Counted from the first letter of the stretch, positions 15,628-25,378 are shown. The stretch: 64,000 nucleotides of DNA from Sphingomonas sp. BK345 (GCF_014193845.1 NZ_JACHZX010000005.1:310001-374000), one strand, 5' to 3'. Made by a program: numbers and translations. Notes: a model not told the origin generated them from the letters alone.

Positions 15628-17682
15628 ATGCGACCCGAGATCCTCAATCCGCTGTTCGCCGAGGTGGCCGCGCTCAAGGGCGTCGGCCCGGCGCTCGCCA
15701 AGCCGCTCGACCGACTCGGTATCGCGCGCGTGGTCGACCTGCTGTTCCATCTGCCCTCGGGATGGGTCGACCGGGTCGCGCGCGACGAACTCGACGAAGC
15801 CGACGTCGGCCGCACGATCGCGATCACGCTCACCCCGCGCGAGTATCGCAGCGGCTCGAGCCCGCGCGCGCCGACCCGCGTGCAGGCGACCGATGCGGCG
15901 GGTAATCACGCGAGCCTGGTGTTCTTCGGCGGCGGCTCGGGCTGGGCGCGCAAGCAGCTGCCGCTCGGCGAGCCCAAGCGAGTCTCGGGCCGGCTCGACC
16001 GCTACGGCGACGCCCTCCAGATCGTCCATCCCGAGATCGGCGGCGAGGAGGAGGGCTTCCGCGCGCGCGAGTCGATCTACCCGCTGAGCGAGGGCCTGAC
16101 CTCGCGCCGCCTCGCCGCTCTGGTCGAGCAGGCGCTCGCACGCGCGCCGGTGCTTGACGAGTGGATCGAGCCCAGCCTCAAGGCGCGACATGACTGGCCC
16201 GACTGGCGCGATGCGGTCGAGCGTATCCACACCGACCCAGCGGACGCGGCGGCGCGGGCACGGCTCGCCTATGACGAGCTCTTCGCCAACCAGCTCGCGC
16301 TCTCGCTGGTGCGCGCCGACACGCGCAAGCGCCGCGGGCGATCGTTGCAAGGCGACGGGCGCCTGCGCGACCTGCTGCGGCTGCCCTATCAGCTCACCGG
16401 CGCGCAGGCGCGCAGCGTGCGCGAGATCGAGGGCGACCTGGCGCAGAGCGCGCCGATGCTGCGGCTGCTCCAGGGCGACGTCGGCGCGGGCAAGACCTTG
16501 GTGGCGGCGATGGCGCTGCTGATCGCGATCGAGGCGGGCGCACAGGGCGCCTTGCTCGCGCCAACCGAGATCCTCGCGCGCCAGCATTATGACACGCTGC
16601 GGCGGCTGCTCGCCGGTCTGCCGGTCGAGATCGCGGTGCTGACCGGGCGTGACAAGGGCCGCGCGCGCGAGGCGACGCTGATGGGGCTGGCCGATGGCTC
16701 GATCCAGCTGCTGATCGGCACGCATGCGATCTTCCAGGAAGCGGTGCGCTACCGCGACCTCGGGCTGGTGGTGGTGGACGAGCAGCACCGCTTCGGCGTG
16801 GCGGAGCGGATGCTGCTCCAGGCCAAGGGCCAGACCCCGCCGCACGTGCTGGCGATGACCGCCACCCCGATCCCACGCACGCTGACGCTCGCGCTCCACG
16901 GCGAGATGGACCAGAGCCGGCTCGACGAGATGCCGCCGGGTCGCGAGCCGATCGAGACCCGCGTCGTCTCGGAGGAGCGGATCGACGAGGTGGTCAACGC
17001 GCTCGGGCGCCACCTCGCGGAGGGGAAACAGGCCTATTGGGTCTGCCCTTTGGTGGAGGAGAGCGCGACCAGCGACCTGCAGGCGGCGGAAGCGCGCGCA
17101 GCCTCGTTGCAGGCGCGTTTCGGCGACCGCGTCGCTTTGGTCCACGGCCGGATGCGTGGCGCCGAGAAGGACGCGGTGATGGCGCGCTTCTCCGCCAACG
17201 CGGCGGGCGTGCTGGTGGCGACGACGGTGATCGAGGTCGGCGTCGATGTCCCTAACGCGACGCTGATCGTGATCGAGCACGCCGATCGCTTCGGGCTGGC
17301 GCAGCTCCACCAGTTGCGCGGGCGAGTCGGGCGGGGTGGCGGGCGCTCGGTGTGCCTGCTGCTGCGCGGCGGGTCGCTCAGCGAGACCGCGCGCGCGCGG
17401 CTGGCGCTGATGCGCGAGAGCAACGACGGCTTCCGTATCGCCGAGGAGGACCTGCGGCTGCGCGGCGCGGGCGAGCTGCTCGGCACGCGCCAGTCGGGCG
17501 AGGCGATGTTCCGGCTCGCCACCCCCGAGCTGCTCGGCGAGCTGCTCCCCGCGGCCACCGACGACGCGCGGCTGCTGATCGATCGCGACGGCGGTCTGGA
17601 AGGGGCGAGGGGGCAGGCGGCGCGGGTGGCGCTCTACCTTTTCGAACGCGACGCCGGGGTGGCGCTGCTGCGGTCGGGGTGA
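15628..17682 (+). CDS. recG: ATP-dependent DNA helicase RecG
   Basis: A 684-residue branch-migrating helicase that remodels stalled replication forks and Holliday junctions. The N-terminal wedge/OB domain (around 20-170: LKGVGPALAKPLDRLG, then DLLFHLPSGWVDR) precedes the motor with Walker A GDVGAGKTLVA near 285, DEQHRFGV near 385, MTATPIPRTL, and QLRGRVGRGG, ending with the RecG C-terminal domain (LRGAGELLGTRQSGEAMFRL). ATG start; full family length. Recombination/repair context with mfd nearby. Confidence 0.97.
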   Translation: MRPEILNPLFAEVAALKGVGPALAKPLDRLGIARVVDLLFHLPSGWVDRVARDELDEADVGRTIAITLTPREYRSGSSPRAPTRVQATDAAGNHASLVFFGGGSGWARKQLPLGEPKRVSGRLDRYGDALQIVHPEIGGEEEGFRARESIYPLSEGLTSRRLAALVEQALARAPVLDEWIEPSLKARHDWPDWRDAVERIHTDPADAAARARLAYDELFANQLALSLVRADTRKRRGRSLQGDGRLRDLLRLPYQLTGAQARSVREIEGDLAQSAPMLRLLQGDVGAGKTLVAAMALLIAIEAGAQGALLAPTEILARQHYDTLRRLLAGLPVEIAVLTGRDKGRAREATLMGLADGSIQLLIGTHAIFQEAVRYRDLGLVVVDEQHRFGVAERMLLQAKGQTPPHVLAMTATPIPRTLTLALHGEMDQSRLDEMPPGREPIETRVVSEERIDEVVNALGRHLAEGKQAYWVCPLVEESATSDLQAAEARAASLQARFGDRVALVHGRMRGAEKDAVMARFSANAAGVLVATTVIEVGVDVPNATLIVIEHADRFGLAQLHQLRGRVGRGGGRSVCLLLRGGSLSETARARLALMRESNDGFRIAEEDLRLRGAGELLGTRQSGEAMFRLATPELLGELLPAATDDARLLIDRDGGLEGARGQAARVALYLFERDAGVALLRSG

Positions 17683-18039
17683 GGGGGCGCTGGGTCGGCG
17701 GCGTCGTGTCGCCGGGCCGACCGACCGTCTACGTCGAGGTAGACGTCTCGTACATGATGCTCGTGGTGCTTTCGGCGGCCCGACCGCAGCGTGTCTCGGT
17801 GCGGGCTGCCACCTGCCGCGCTCCGAACAGCACCGAACGGCTCAGCGTATGGTCCATCTGGTGCGAACGAGCGGGGTGCTCCTGCCGACGCGGGAGCCCA
17901 GAGCCACGAGTGTCACTCCTGCGCCCTGGACTCCGACGTTCGCCGGAGCACGGTTCCACCGGATGGAGCAGAAGCCAGCGTGGGTGGATGGCATGGGGCG
18001 GACGCCCGCGCTATCGCGCGCGCCCGCCCCCGCGACGGC
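17683..18039. other. Gene-free gap with small hairpin
   Basis: 357 bases between the convergent recG and autotransporter genes. It contains a 7-bp perfect hairpin (cgtctac 17726-17732, gtagacg 17739-17745) that might terminate recG transcripts. A degenerate palindrome-like piece around 17920-17955 (ctccgacgttcgccggag) resembles the repeat families. Short frames here have no protein-like features. Confidence 0.4.
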
Positions 18040-21000
18040 TCAGAAGCGAGCGCGGACCCCCGCGGTGATCGATTCCTGATGGTCATCGCGGCCGGTCTGC
18101 GCCGAGGCGCCCGCGAAGATCTCGATCGCGTCGCTCGGGCGGTAGCCGACTCCCGCGCTCGCGGTGCCGACCAGTTCGGCGCGACTCGCGCCTATCCCCG
18201 CGAGCGTCAGCGGCCCGTCGGCATAGCCCGCGAGCGTGCGGACGCCCTGTCCTTGGAGCTGATAGCGCGCCCCCAGCGTGACATACGGCCGCCATGGCTT
18301 GGCCGAGCCGTCGCTGCGTGCGAGGGTGAGCGCGCCGTCCGCGAAGCCCGCGATGTGGTGCTCCGACTTGACGTCGAGCCCGAAGACGCTGCCGCCCTGC
18401 TCCTTCGCACCGCCACGAACGGTGCGGACGTAGGTCACGCCGGCGCGCGGCGTGAGCGTCCAGTCATGGCCAGCGTCCAGCGCGTAGAACACCGACAGGT
18501 CGCTCACCACGCTGTTCAGGTCATAGTGGCTCCAGACGCGGCGCCCGTCGGGCAGCCAGCGGTGCGTGCGGGCGCGCCCACCGTCGAACGTGATCGCCGA
18601 GGAGAAGCCGAGGCCGGTGCCGCTGCTGTAGCGGCCATGGGCGCCGGTCACCAGGCTGCCGACCCGGGTCTCGCTGCCGAGACCTTCGACCTCCTGATGG
18701 TTGGTCAGGTTGCCGGCGAAGGCACCGACCACCCATCCGGCGTCGGCGAAGCCGATGCCGCCGAGCGCACCATAAGCACGGCCGATCGCGGGTGCACTGC
18801 CCGTGGCGGGATCGGCGCGCAGCGTGTGCCAGCCGCCAAGGCCTTGGCCGAAGGTGAACAGCCCGGTGTCCTTCGCGTATGGCGCGAAGGCGGGCCCGCG
18901 CGTCGCTTGGCTCAGCGTCAGCGCGTCATCCACATCGATCTGCGTCGCGGCCGCATAGGCCTGCGGCGTGAGCCGCGCGAACGCCTTGGGCAGCGAGTTG
19001 CCGTCAGCGTCGTAGAGGTTCGACCAATGCGCCGCGAGCGCCGCGCTGGGCCGGTTGAGCAGCCGCTGGTTGGCATAATCGATGCTGGCGTTGACCAGCG
19101 GGCTGAAGTGCGTGCTCCGCGCGAACAAGCTGAGCGCGTCGATCCGGTCGGCGCCCTGGGTCACCGTGAGGGCCAGCGTCGCCGGCACCTGAATGGTGGA
19201 ATAGCGGCCGGTGATCCCCTTGGTGGCGGTGATCAGCGTGTAGGTCGTACCCGGCTTCGCGGTCGAGCCGTCCGCGAAGACCAACGTCGCGCCCGGATCG
19301 ATCGCGAGCTTGCCCTCGATCGCCAGTTGGTCCTGCGCGGTCGTGGTCAGTTCGAACAGCGAGCGCGAGCCCGGCTGCAGCGACACGTCGCCGATCACCC
19401 GCATCCGCCCCGGCGAGGCACCCGGCGAGAGCGTGCCGGCCACCACGATGTTGCCCGTGACCACCCCGGCCGAACCGAAGGTCGCCGCCTTGCCGACGAT
19501 CACTTCCTTTGTGAAGATCGCCGAGCCGCTCAGGCCGACGAGGCTTCCGCCGAAGAGATCGATGCGATCGATCTGCGCAAAGTCGCTGATCGTGGCCTTG
19601 CCGCTGTTCACCTGGAATTCGGCGATGTCGGACAGCGCTCGAAAGGCGGACACCGGGCTGGCGGTGCCGGCGACCACGTCCACCTCGTCATACCCCGCGC
19701 CGCCGGAGAGCAGGCCATTCACGCTGCCACCGGCGGCGGTAAACAAGGCATCGCCGTTGCCCAGTAGGACGTTCCCGTTGATCGTACCGCTGTTGGTGAT
19801 GGCCGCGCTCTGCGACGCCAGCTCGACGTTGCCGACGATCTTGCCCTTGTTCTCGATCGACACCCGCGCGGCATCGCTCGCGATCGCGACAGGCACTTGC
19901 TTCGACGGTGTCGCGACGGTCGCCTCGATCAGCCCGGCGTTGTCGAGGTCGAAGCCGCCGCCGCCAGCCAGGATCGCGATCGGCCGAACACCGTTGGCGG
20001 TAATCTGGCCGGTGCTCTTGTTGGTGACGTTCGTTGTGCTCGGGCCGTTGCCTGTCGCGAGAAGACCGGCGCTGGTCGGGAGCAGAACGTCATCGTCCGA
20101 CTTGCTCGAGTCAGCGGCGATCACGCCGCTGTTCTCGACGCTGATCGACTGCTTGAACGCGGTGGTAAGGGAGGGATCGCTGCTCGCCGTCACCAGAACT
20201 GCGGTTCCTAAACCCACGCGCTGGATCGAGCCGGTGTTCGCCACCCGAAGCGACGTAGCCACGCCACGGGTGTCCGACGAGTCGATCGTGAGGGCCGACG
20301 CCAGAGTAGGTACGGTCGCGGAGATCGTACCCGTGTTGCTCAGCGACACCAGCAGCGGCTTGTTGTCGCCGTCGGCCGAAGTACGTGTCCGCAGGGTCGT
20401 GGTCCCGTCGATCGAACCGCTGTTGGTCGCAGTGATCTCGCCGCCGGACGTGACCGCGTAAACGGCTCTGACATCGTCGGACGCATGGGTGATCGTGCCG
20501 TGATTGTTGAGCGCCAGTCCGTCGGCCTGGTAGAGGTCGATGGCCAGACCCGACGCCGCAGTGATCGTCCCGTCATTGTCGAGGCGCCGCAGCGAACCGG
20601 TTATGCCGCCGCCCAGCTTGCCCGTGTTCTGGAAGCCGGCGAGAAGGGGCGATGCCGCGAGATCGGGCGCCGGCGCCACCAGCACGCGTCCCTGGATTTC
20701 CGCGGTGTTGACGATCGCGCCGTCGCCGTCGAGTTGCAGGCCGCGCGTCAGCGGTGACGCTGCGTTGATCGTGACCACGGTGCCGCTGCCGAGCGCTCGC
20801 ACGCCCTCGAGCTCAAAATTGGTCGGCAGATCGGTGAGAAGATTGACGATCCCCGTCGTCTTGCGGGCGTGGAGGAAGCGGTCGACGCCGTCGCCGCCAT
20901 CGACAGTGCCGGTGACCGCGCTGTTCTCGCCCTCGATGAAGATATCGTTGCCGCCGCCGAGCTTGACGTTACCGTTGATCGAGCCCCAGTTCGCGACGAC

Positions 21001-21888
21001 GTCGTCGCCGCCGCCCAGCAAGATGTCGCCGACGATCGCACCGCTATTGGTCACGCTGTTGTCGCCGCCAAAGGTTTTGATCGCGGCATGTATGCTATCT
21101 GGGGCGGAGACCGCCGAGATGGTTCCGGCGTTCGTAACCGTCAGATCGCCCCCATAGGAAACAATCGCGAGGGCGGTGCCGCCTTTGGCTGAGATGACGC
21201 CGGTCGCGTCGTTCGTGATGGTCGCAGCGGTCTCGTCCGCCGGATCGTTGACGATGAGGCCGTAGCTCTCCACCTCGGGCGCGCTGGCAGGGTCGATTTC
21301 CGCGTTGATCTTACCGCTATTGTGTAGCTGATAGGATGCGGGAAGGAGCCGCACATCGGCGTTGACGTCCCGCCGCAGGAACAAGCCCGCGAGGACGTGC
21401 GAGTCCGGAGTGGCGTTCGTGATCGAGCCGCTGTTGTCGACCGAGATGGTCGACACGGCGCCCTTGACATCGACCGCTTCGAGCCCGGTACGTCCAAGGA
21501 TGGCGCCCGAATTGACGAGGCTGAGCGTCAGCGGACCCGCGGCGTTCTTGCCGATGTTCCCGGCGGCGAGTTCCGTCTTGCCCTGGATCGTACCGTTGTT
21601 GGTCACCGCCACGCTGCCGGCCGTCGACACGAGGTGTACCGAGCTACCCGAGTCCGGGTCGGCCGCGATCGTATCCTTGTTGGAGAAGTCGATTGGCGCG
21701 TTCTGCTGCACGGCGACGGGCGGCACTGGCGTCGCACTCCCGGTCGTGTCATCCGCCGCTACCGAGCCGCTGAGCGCCGCCGGACGAGCGCTCGCGATGG
21801 GGGCGTTGACGAGCACCGCCAAAGCGATGGCCGTTGTCTGTAGCGCGCGCGTGCGCACGCCTCGCGAAGATTCCGCCTTTTGGTACAT
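18040..21888 (-). CDS. Autotransporter with haemagglutinin-like repeat passenger
   Basis: A type V secreted protein of 1282 residues. The N-terminus MYQKAESSRGVRTRALQTTA leads into a hydrophobic signal segment ending near ASARPAALS. Residues around 60-900 form the passenger, made of about twenty short units of the type N-x-G-x-I-x-G (VTNNGTIQG, LVNSGAILG, ITNSGTING and so on), a pattern that folds as a beta-helix. A late passenger segment (around 900-1000) reads IVVAGTLSPGASPGRMRVIG. The C-terminal beta-barrel runs from about 1010 (FGQGLGGWH) to the final Phe. Start at 21888 chosen for AAGGGAA upstream; a longer open frame to 22323 is not supported. An adhesin role is inferred; the target is unknown. 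Confidence 0.92.
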   Translation of the reverse strand: MYQKAESSRGVRTRALQTTAIALAVLVNAPIASARPAALSGSVAADDTTGSATPVPPVAVQQNAPIDFSNKDTIAADPDSGSSVHLVSTAGSVAVTNNGTIQGKTELAAGNIGKNAAGPLTLSLVNSGAILGRTGLEAVDVKGAVSTISVDNSGSITNATPDSHVLAGLFLRRDVNADVRLLPASYQLHNSGKINAEIDPASAPEVESYGLIVNDPADETAATITNDATGVISAKGGTALAIVSYGGDLTVTNAGTISAVSAPDSIHAAIKTFGGDNSVTNSGAIVGDILLGGGDDVVANWGSINGNVKLGGGNDIFIEGENSAVTGTVDGGDGVDRFLHARKTTGIVNLLTDLPTNFELEGVRALGSGTVVTINAASPLTRGLQLDGDGAIVNTAEIQGRVLVAPAPDLAASPLLAGFQNTGKLGGGITGSLRRLDNDGTITAASGLAIDLYQADGLALNNHGTITHASDDVRAVYAVTSGGEITATNSGSIDGTTTLRTRTSADGDNKPLLVSLSNTGTISATVPTLASALTIDSSDTRGVATSLRVANTGSIQRVGLGTAVLVTASSDPSLTTAFKQSISVENSGVIAADSSKSDDDVLLPTSAGLLATGNGPSTTNVTNKSTGQITANGVRPIAILAGGGGFDLDNAGLIEATVATPSKQVPVAIASDAARVSIENKGKIVGNVELASQSAAITNSGTINGNVLLGNGDALFTAAGGSVNGLLSGGAGYDEVDVVAGTASPVSAFRALSDIAEFQVNSGKATISDFAQIDRIDLFGGSLVGLSGSAIFTKEVIVGKAATFGSAGVVTGNIVVAGTLSPGASPGRMRVIGDVSLQPGSRSLFELTTTAQDQLAIEGKLAIDPGATLVFADGSTAKPGTTYTLITATKGITGRYSTIQVPATLALTVTQGADRIDALSLFARSTHFSPLVNASIDYANQRLLNRPSAALAAHWSNLYDADGNSLPKAFARLTPQAYAAATQIDVDDALTLSQATRGPAFAPYAKDTGLFTFGQGLGGWHTLRADPATGSAPAIGRAYGALGGIGFADAGWVVGAFAGNLTNHQEVEGLGSETRVGSLVTGAHGRYSSGTGLGFSSAITFDGGRARTHRWLPDGRRVWSHYDLNSVVSDLSVFYALDAGHDWTLTPRAGVTYVRTVRGGAKEQGGSVFGLDVKSEHHIAGFADGALTLARSDGSAKPWRPYVTLGARYQLQGQGVRTLAGYADGPLTLAGIGASRAELVGTASAGVGYRPSDAIEIFAGASAQTGRDDHQESITAGVRARF

Positions 21889-22147
21889 GATCTTCCCTTG
21901 AGTGATGATGTCAAGCCCCCTGAAGTATAGATAAGTGGGAGAAGAATGGTGGAAGTTGCTGACCCAAAAACGGGAGGGTCGCCGTTCTGTCATCGAAACT
22001 TCTGCGTCTTGCTTGCGCGATTGAAGGGTCAAATCACTGCGGCAGCGATGGAATTCATAAAGCGCGGCGTCGTCACACCGATATGCGTCGGCGGGCTCGA
22101 CACCGCCCTGGACGCGTTGAGCGGCTGCAACTCGTCTGGATCCGGCC
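21889..22147. promoter_or_regulatory. Autotransporter upstream region
   Basis: A 259-base divergent gap between the autotransporter and the DMT-like gene. It is AT-richer than its neighbours near the autotransporter start (21905-21960), which fits a promoter. No repeat or gene is seen. Confidence 0.4.
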
Positions 22148-22588
22148 ATGCCCAGCTTTTTCCCGCTCCTGCTCGTCGTCCTCGCCGGGGTGGGCGTCGC
22201 GGTGCAGCCGCCGACCAACGCCGCGCTCGCGAAGGCGAGCGGCTCGGTATGGCTCGCCGCGCTGGTGTCGTTCGCGGCCGGTATGGCGGTGCTGGTGACG
22301 GTATGGGCAGCGGCGGATCGCACGCCGCTCTCGGCCCTGCGCGGCGCGCCCTGGTGGGCGTGGCTCGGTGGCGTCTACGGCGCGGCCTTCGTCGCGGCGC
22401 TGGCGTTCGCGGCGCCGCGGCTCGGGCTGGCGGTGACGCTGACGATCGCGGTCGCGAGCCAGCTCGTCACTGCGCTGGTGGTCGACCGCTTCGGCTGGCT
22501 CGGGCTGCCGCAGCAGCCGCTGTCACCCGCGCGGCTCGGCGGGGTCGCGCTGGTGCTCGCGGGCGCGCTGCTGATGCGGCGCGGCTGA
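22148..22588 (+). CDS. DMT-superfamily small permease (DUF606/YdcZ type)
   Basis: 146 residues with about five hydrophobic helices: residues 3-20, 34-52, 70-90, 95-112 and 125-143. The opening PLLLVVLAGVGVAVQPPTNAALAK, with a Gln-Pro-Pro-Thr-Asn motif in the first helix, and the pattern LTIAVASQLVTALVVDRFGW match the DUF606/YdcZ family, a half-size relative of drug/metabolite transporters that usually works as a dimer or pair. Substrate unknown. ATG start with weak ribosome site. It ends 11 bases from the convergent PilZ gene. Confidence 0.85.
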   Translation: MPSFFPLLLVVLAGVGVAVQPPTNAALAKASGSVWLAALVSFAAGMAVLVTVWAAADRTPLSALRGAPWWAWLGGVYGAAFVAALAFAAPRLGLAVTLTIAVASQLVTALVVDRFGWLGLPQQPLSPARLGGVALVLAGALLMRRG

Positions 22589-22599
22589 TCCGCCCAGGC

Positions 22600-22911
22600 T
22601 CAGCGCATCGCGGCGAGCGCGCAGGGGTAGAGCGCGGCGGGCAGCTCCTGGGCGAACTTGGCGCCGACGCGGCCGCCCAGCGACCAACGGATCTCGGCGG
22701 TGCGATCGCCTACGACGGGCAGCGTAAGCACGACGCGCTCGCCGCTCGCGAGCGGCGCGTCGCTGCGCGCCATGAAACCGTTGAGCGAGAGGTTCACCAC
22801 CGTCACCGCATGGCGCGCGCCGGCGGCGTCGAACAGCCAGGTGCGGCACAACGTCTCGTCGCGCGGTTCGACGCGATCCTCATAGGCCATCATCGCTGAA
22901 CGCGCGACCAT
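22600..22911 (-). CDS. PilZ-domain protein (first copy)
   Basis: A 103-residue single-domain protein. The c-di-GMP binding elements of PilZ are visible: an RxxxR motif in DRVEPRDETL and the DxSxxG-like VVNLSLNGFM. Beta-strand pattern ERVVLTLPVVGDRTAEIRW and VGAKFAQEL complete the barrel. It most likely binds c-di-GMP and acts through a partner. No neighbouring gene identifies that partner. The window also encodes an EAL phosphodiesterase and a GGDEF protein. Confidence 0.9.
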   Translation of the reverse strand: MVARSAMMAYEDRVEPRDETLCRTWLFDAAGARHAVTVVNLSLNGFMARSDAPLASGERVVLTLPVVGDRTAEIRWSLGGRVGAKFAQELPAALYPCALAAMR

Positions 22912-22991
22912 CCGGCTTCTCCCGCTCTACCAGCGTCGCGGTTTACCGGCGGGCGGTTAATGCCGGATGAGCGGGGCGCGAAGGAAGGTGG

Positions 22992-24218
22992 TTAGCCCGG
23001 GTTTACCATCCCGTGGTGCTTCTTGCCCGCCGAGACCCGTACCGGCGCGCCCGCGAGCGCGATCACGGCGGCCTCGTCGCTGACCTTCTCGCCATCGACG
23101 CGCGCGCCGCCGCCCTTGATCAGCCGCCGCGCGTCGCCCTTCGATGACGCGAACCCCAACGCCACCAGCGCGTCAACCAGCGGCAGCGCGCCGCTCGCGC
23201 TGATCGACGGCAGCGCCGCGCCGCTCGTGCCCTCCTCAAAGGTGCGGCGCGCGGTCTCGGCCGCCTCCTCCGCGGCGGCGCGGCCGCGACACATCGCGGT
23301 GGCCTCGTTGGCGAGCACCTTCTTGGCCTCGTTGATCTCGGCGCCCTCCAGCGCCTCCAGCCGCGCTATCTCGTCGAGCGGCAGGTCGGTGAACAGCCGC
23401 AGGAAGCGCCCGACGTCGCGATCGTCGGTGTTGCGCCAGAACTGCCAATAATCGAAATGCGGCAGCTGGTCCTCGTGGAGCCACACCGCGCCCGCCACGG
23501 TCTTGCCCATCTTCTGCCCGTCGGCGGTGGTGAGCAGCGGCGTGGTGACGCCGTACACCTCAGTGCCGTCCATCCGCCGCGCCAGCTCGACGCCGTTGAC
23601 GATGTTACCCCACTGGTCGCTGCCGCCCATCTGTAGCCGCACGCCCTGCCGCCGCGCCAGCTCGCGGAAGTCATAGCCCTGCAGGATCATGTAGTTGAAT
23701 TCGAGAAAGCTGAGCGACTGCTCGCGATCCAGCCGCAGCTTGACCGAGTCGAAGCTGAGCATGCGGTTGACGCTGAAATGCTGCCCCACCTCGCGCAGGA
23801 AGGGGATGTACTCGAGCGTGTCGAGCCACTCGGCGTTGTTGACCATCACCGCGTCGCTGGGGCCATCGCCGAAGGTCAGGAAGCGCGCAAAGATGCGCTG
23901 GATGCCCGCGATATTGGCGGCGATCACGTCCTCGCCGGCGAGCTTGCGCGCCTCGTCCTTGAAGCTGGGGTCGCCGATCTTGCCCGTGCCGCCGCCCATC
24001 AGCACCACGGGCTTGTGGCCGGTCTGCTGAAGCCGGCGAAGCAGCATGATCTGCACCAGGCTGCCAACGTGGAGCGAGGGGGCGGTCGGGTCGAAGCCGA
24101 TATAGCCCGGCACCACCCCACGCCGCGCCAGCGCGTCCAGCGCGGCGGCGTCGGTGAGCTGGTGGAGATAGCCGCGCGCGGAGAGCAGCCGGAGCAGGTC
24201 GGACTGATAGTCGGTCAT
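22992..24218 (-). CDS. tyrS: Tyrosyl-tRNA synthetase
   Basis: Class I aminoacyl-tRNA synthetase charging tRNA-Tyr. The HIGH-type motif reads LHVGSL (around residue 50), the tyrosine-binding region QMGGSDQWGNI is intact, and the KMSKS loop reads KMGKT (around 228). The C-terminal S4 RNA-binding domain follows (SKGDARRLIKGGGARVDGEKV). The length of 408 and the ATG start are normal for TyrS. Lies 24 bases downstream of the NlpD-like gene, so may be in its transcript. Confidence 0.97.
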   Translation of the reverse strand: MTDYQSDLLRLLSARGYLHQLTDAAALDALARRGVVPGYIGFDPTAPSLHVGSLVQIMLLRRLQQTGHKPVVLMGGGTGKIGDPSFKDEARKLAGEDVIAANIAGIQRIFARFLTFGDGPSDAVMVNNAEWLDTLEYIPFLREVGQHFSVNRMLSFDSVKLRLDREQSLSFLEFNYMILQGYDFRELARRQGVRLQMGGSDQWGNIVNGVELARRMDGTEVYGVTTPLLTTADGQKMGKTVAGAVWLHEDQLPHFDYWQFWRNTDDRDVGRFLRLFTDLPLDEIARLEALEGAEINEAKKVLANEATAMCRGRAAAEEAAETARRTFEEGTSGAALPSISASGALPLVDALVALGFASSKGDARRLIKGGGARVDGEKVSDEAAVIALAGAPVRVSAGKKHHGMVNPG

Positions 24219-24242
24219 GGTGCCGCGGGCGTTACACGCGCG

Positions 24243-25358
24243 TCAGCGGTGCGGCAATTGCGTCGTCGGGTCGACCGGGGTGCGGCCGCGGCGCAGCTCG
24301 AAGTGGAGCTCGGGGCGGTCGGCATAGCCGCTCTCGCCGCTGCGTGCGATCACCTGTCCCTTTCTCACCGCCTGGCCGCGCTGCACCAGCAAGGTGCCGG
24401 CATGGCCGTAGACCGAGGTCCAGCCGCCGCCGTGGCGCACGATCACCAGCCCGCCGAGCGCGGGCACCTCCGAGCCGACATAGGCCACGGTGCCGTCGGC
24501 GATCGCGCGCACCGGCGTGTCGAGCGGGATCGCGATCTTGATGCCGTCGTTGCGCTCGCCGGTCGCACCGGGGCCGAAGCGGCGCACGATCGTGCCATCG
24601 ACGGGCCAGACGAAGCGGCCGGGCAGGGCCGCGGGCGCCACCGTCGCGGCGCTCGGCGCGAGCACGCGGCGCGCGCTCGCCACCGGTGTGGCGGGCGCCT
24701 GGCCTTCCACCACCGCGGGCTCGCCGCCGGTGAGGATCGTGTCGACGTCGAGCGTGAAGGCGGCGGCGCGCTCGGCCGCGCTGACCGGAGCGCCCGGCGC
24801 GCGCGGGATCAGCACGCGCTGACCGGCGCGGAGCAGATACGGCTCGTCCAGCGCGTTGGCGGCGATGACCTCGCTCCAGGGCACGCCATAGGCGCGCGCG
24901 ATCGCGATGCCGGTCTGACCGGCGCGGACCAGGTGGTAGCGGCCACCGGGAATGGCGAGCGTCTGGCCGGCGCGGACAGGGTAGGGCGGGCTTAGCGCGT
25001 TGGCGCGCGCGATCGCGTCGACCCCCGCGCCGGTGCGCGCCGCGATCGCGCCGAGCGTGTCGCCGACGCGAACGGTGTAGCGCTGCGCCGTCACCGCGCG
25101 CGCGTCGGGCGCGACCGGGCGTGCCTCCCAGGCGGGACGCGGCGCGGGGAGCTGGGCGACGTCGCGGCGGTCACCGCGAGCGCGGGCGGGGGCGGTGGTG
25201 GGCGCCACCTGCTCCTCCGTCGTCGTCACTTCCTCGTCCCCGCCGGTCTGGCCAGCGGCCTCTGCGGCCTGTGCGTCGATCGGCGGCGCGGGCGCGGGGC
25301 GTTCGGCGGCGGGGATGCACCCCGTCAGCAGCAGCGCCAGCGCCGCCGCGCGTGTCAC
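24243..25358 (-). CDS. nlpD: NlpD/EnvC-like lipoprotein with two LysM and a degenerate M23 domain
   Basis: About 371 residues. A lipobox (ALLLTGC) near residue 14 marks it as a lipoprotein. A Pro/Ala linker is followed by two LysM domains (RYTVRVGDTLGAIAAR around 105 and YHLVRAGQTGIAIARA around 150) and a C-terminal LytM/M23 domain (around 265-370). The zinc ligands are incomplete: where active enzymes have HxxxD, this reads NDGIK, while YGHAG and LHFELR remain. NlpD and EnvC are degenerate in the same way and activate amidases at division, so that role is inferred rather than endopeptidase activity. Start GTG 25358 with GAGG upstream; GTG 25373 is possible. Follows surE by 20 bases. Confidence 0.88.
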   Translation of the reverse strand: MTRAAALALLLTGCIPAAERPAPAPPIDAQAAEAAGQTGGDEEVTTTEEQVAPTTAPARARGDRRDVAQLPAPRPAWEARPVAPDARAVTAQRYTVRVGDTLGAIAARTGAGVDAIARANALSPPYPVRAGQTLAIPGGRYHLVRAGQTGIAIARAYGVPWSEVIAANALDEPYLLRAGQRVLIPRAPGAPVSAAERAAAFTLDVDTILTGGEPAVVEGQAPATPVASARRVLAPSAATVAPAALPGRFVWPVDGTIVRRFGPGATGERNDGIKIAIPLDTPVRAIADGTVAYVGSEVPALGGLVIVRHGGGWTSVYGHAGTLLVQRGQAVRKGQVIARSGESGYADRPELHFELRRGRTPVDPTTQLPHR

Positions 25359-25378
25359 GTCCGCCTCACGCACCCGGT

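Noticed and set aside
19500..21700. Possible CRISPR-like repetition within the autotransporter
   Set aside because: The repetition is at protein level (N-x-G-x-I units), irregular in spacing and divergent in DNA. No direct repeats with unique spacers.
21889..22323. Upstream extension of the autotransporter to 22323
   Set aside because: It lies before a good ribosome site and signal peptide at 21888 and overlaps the DMT-like gene on the other strand. No protein-like features.
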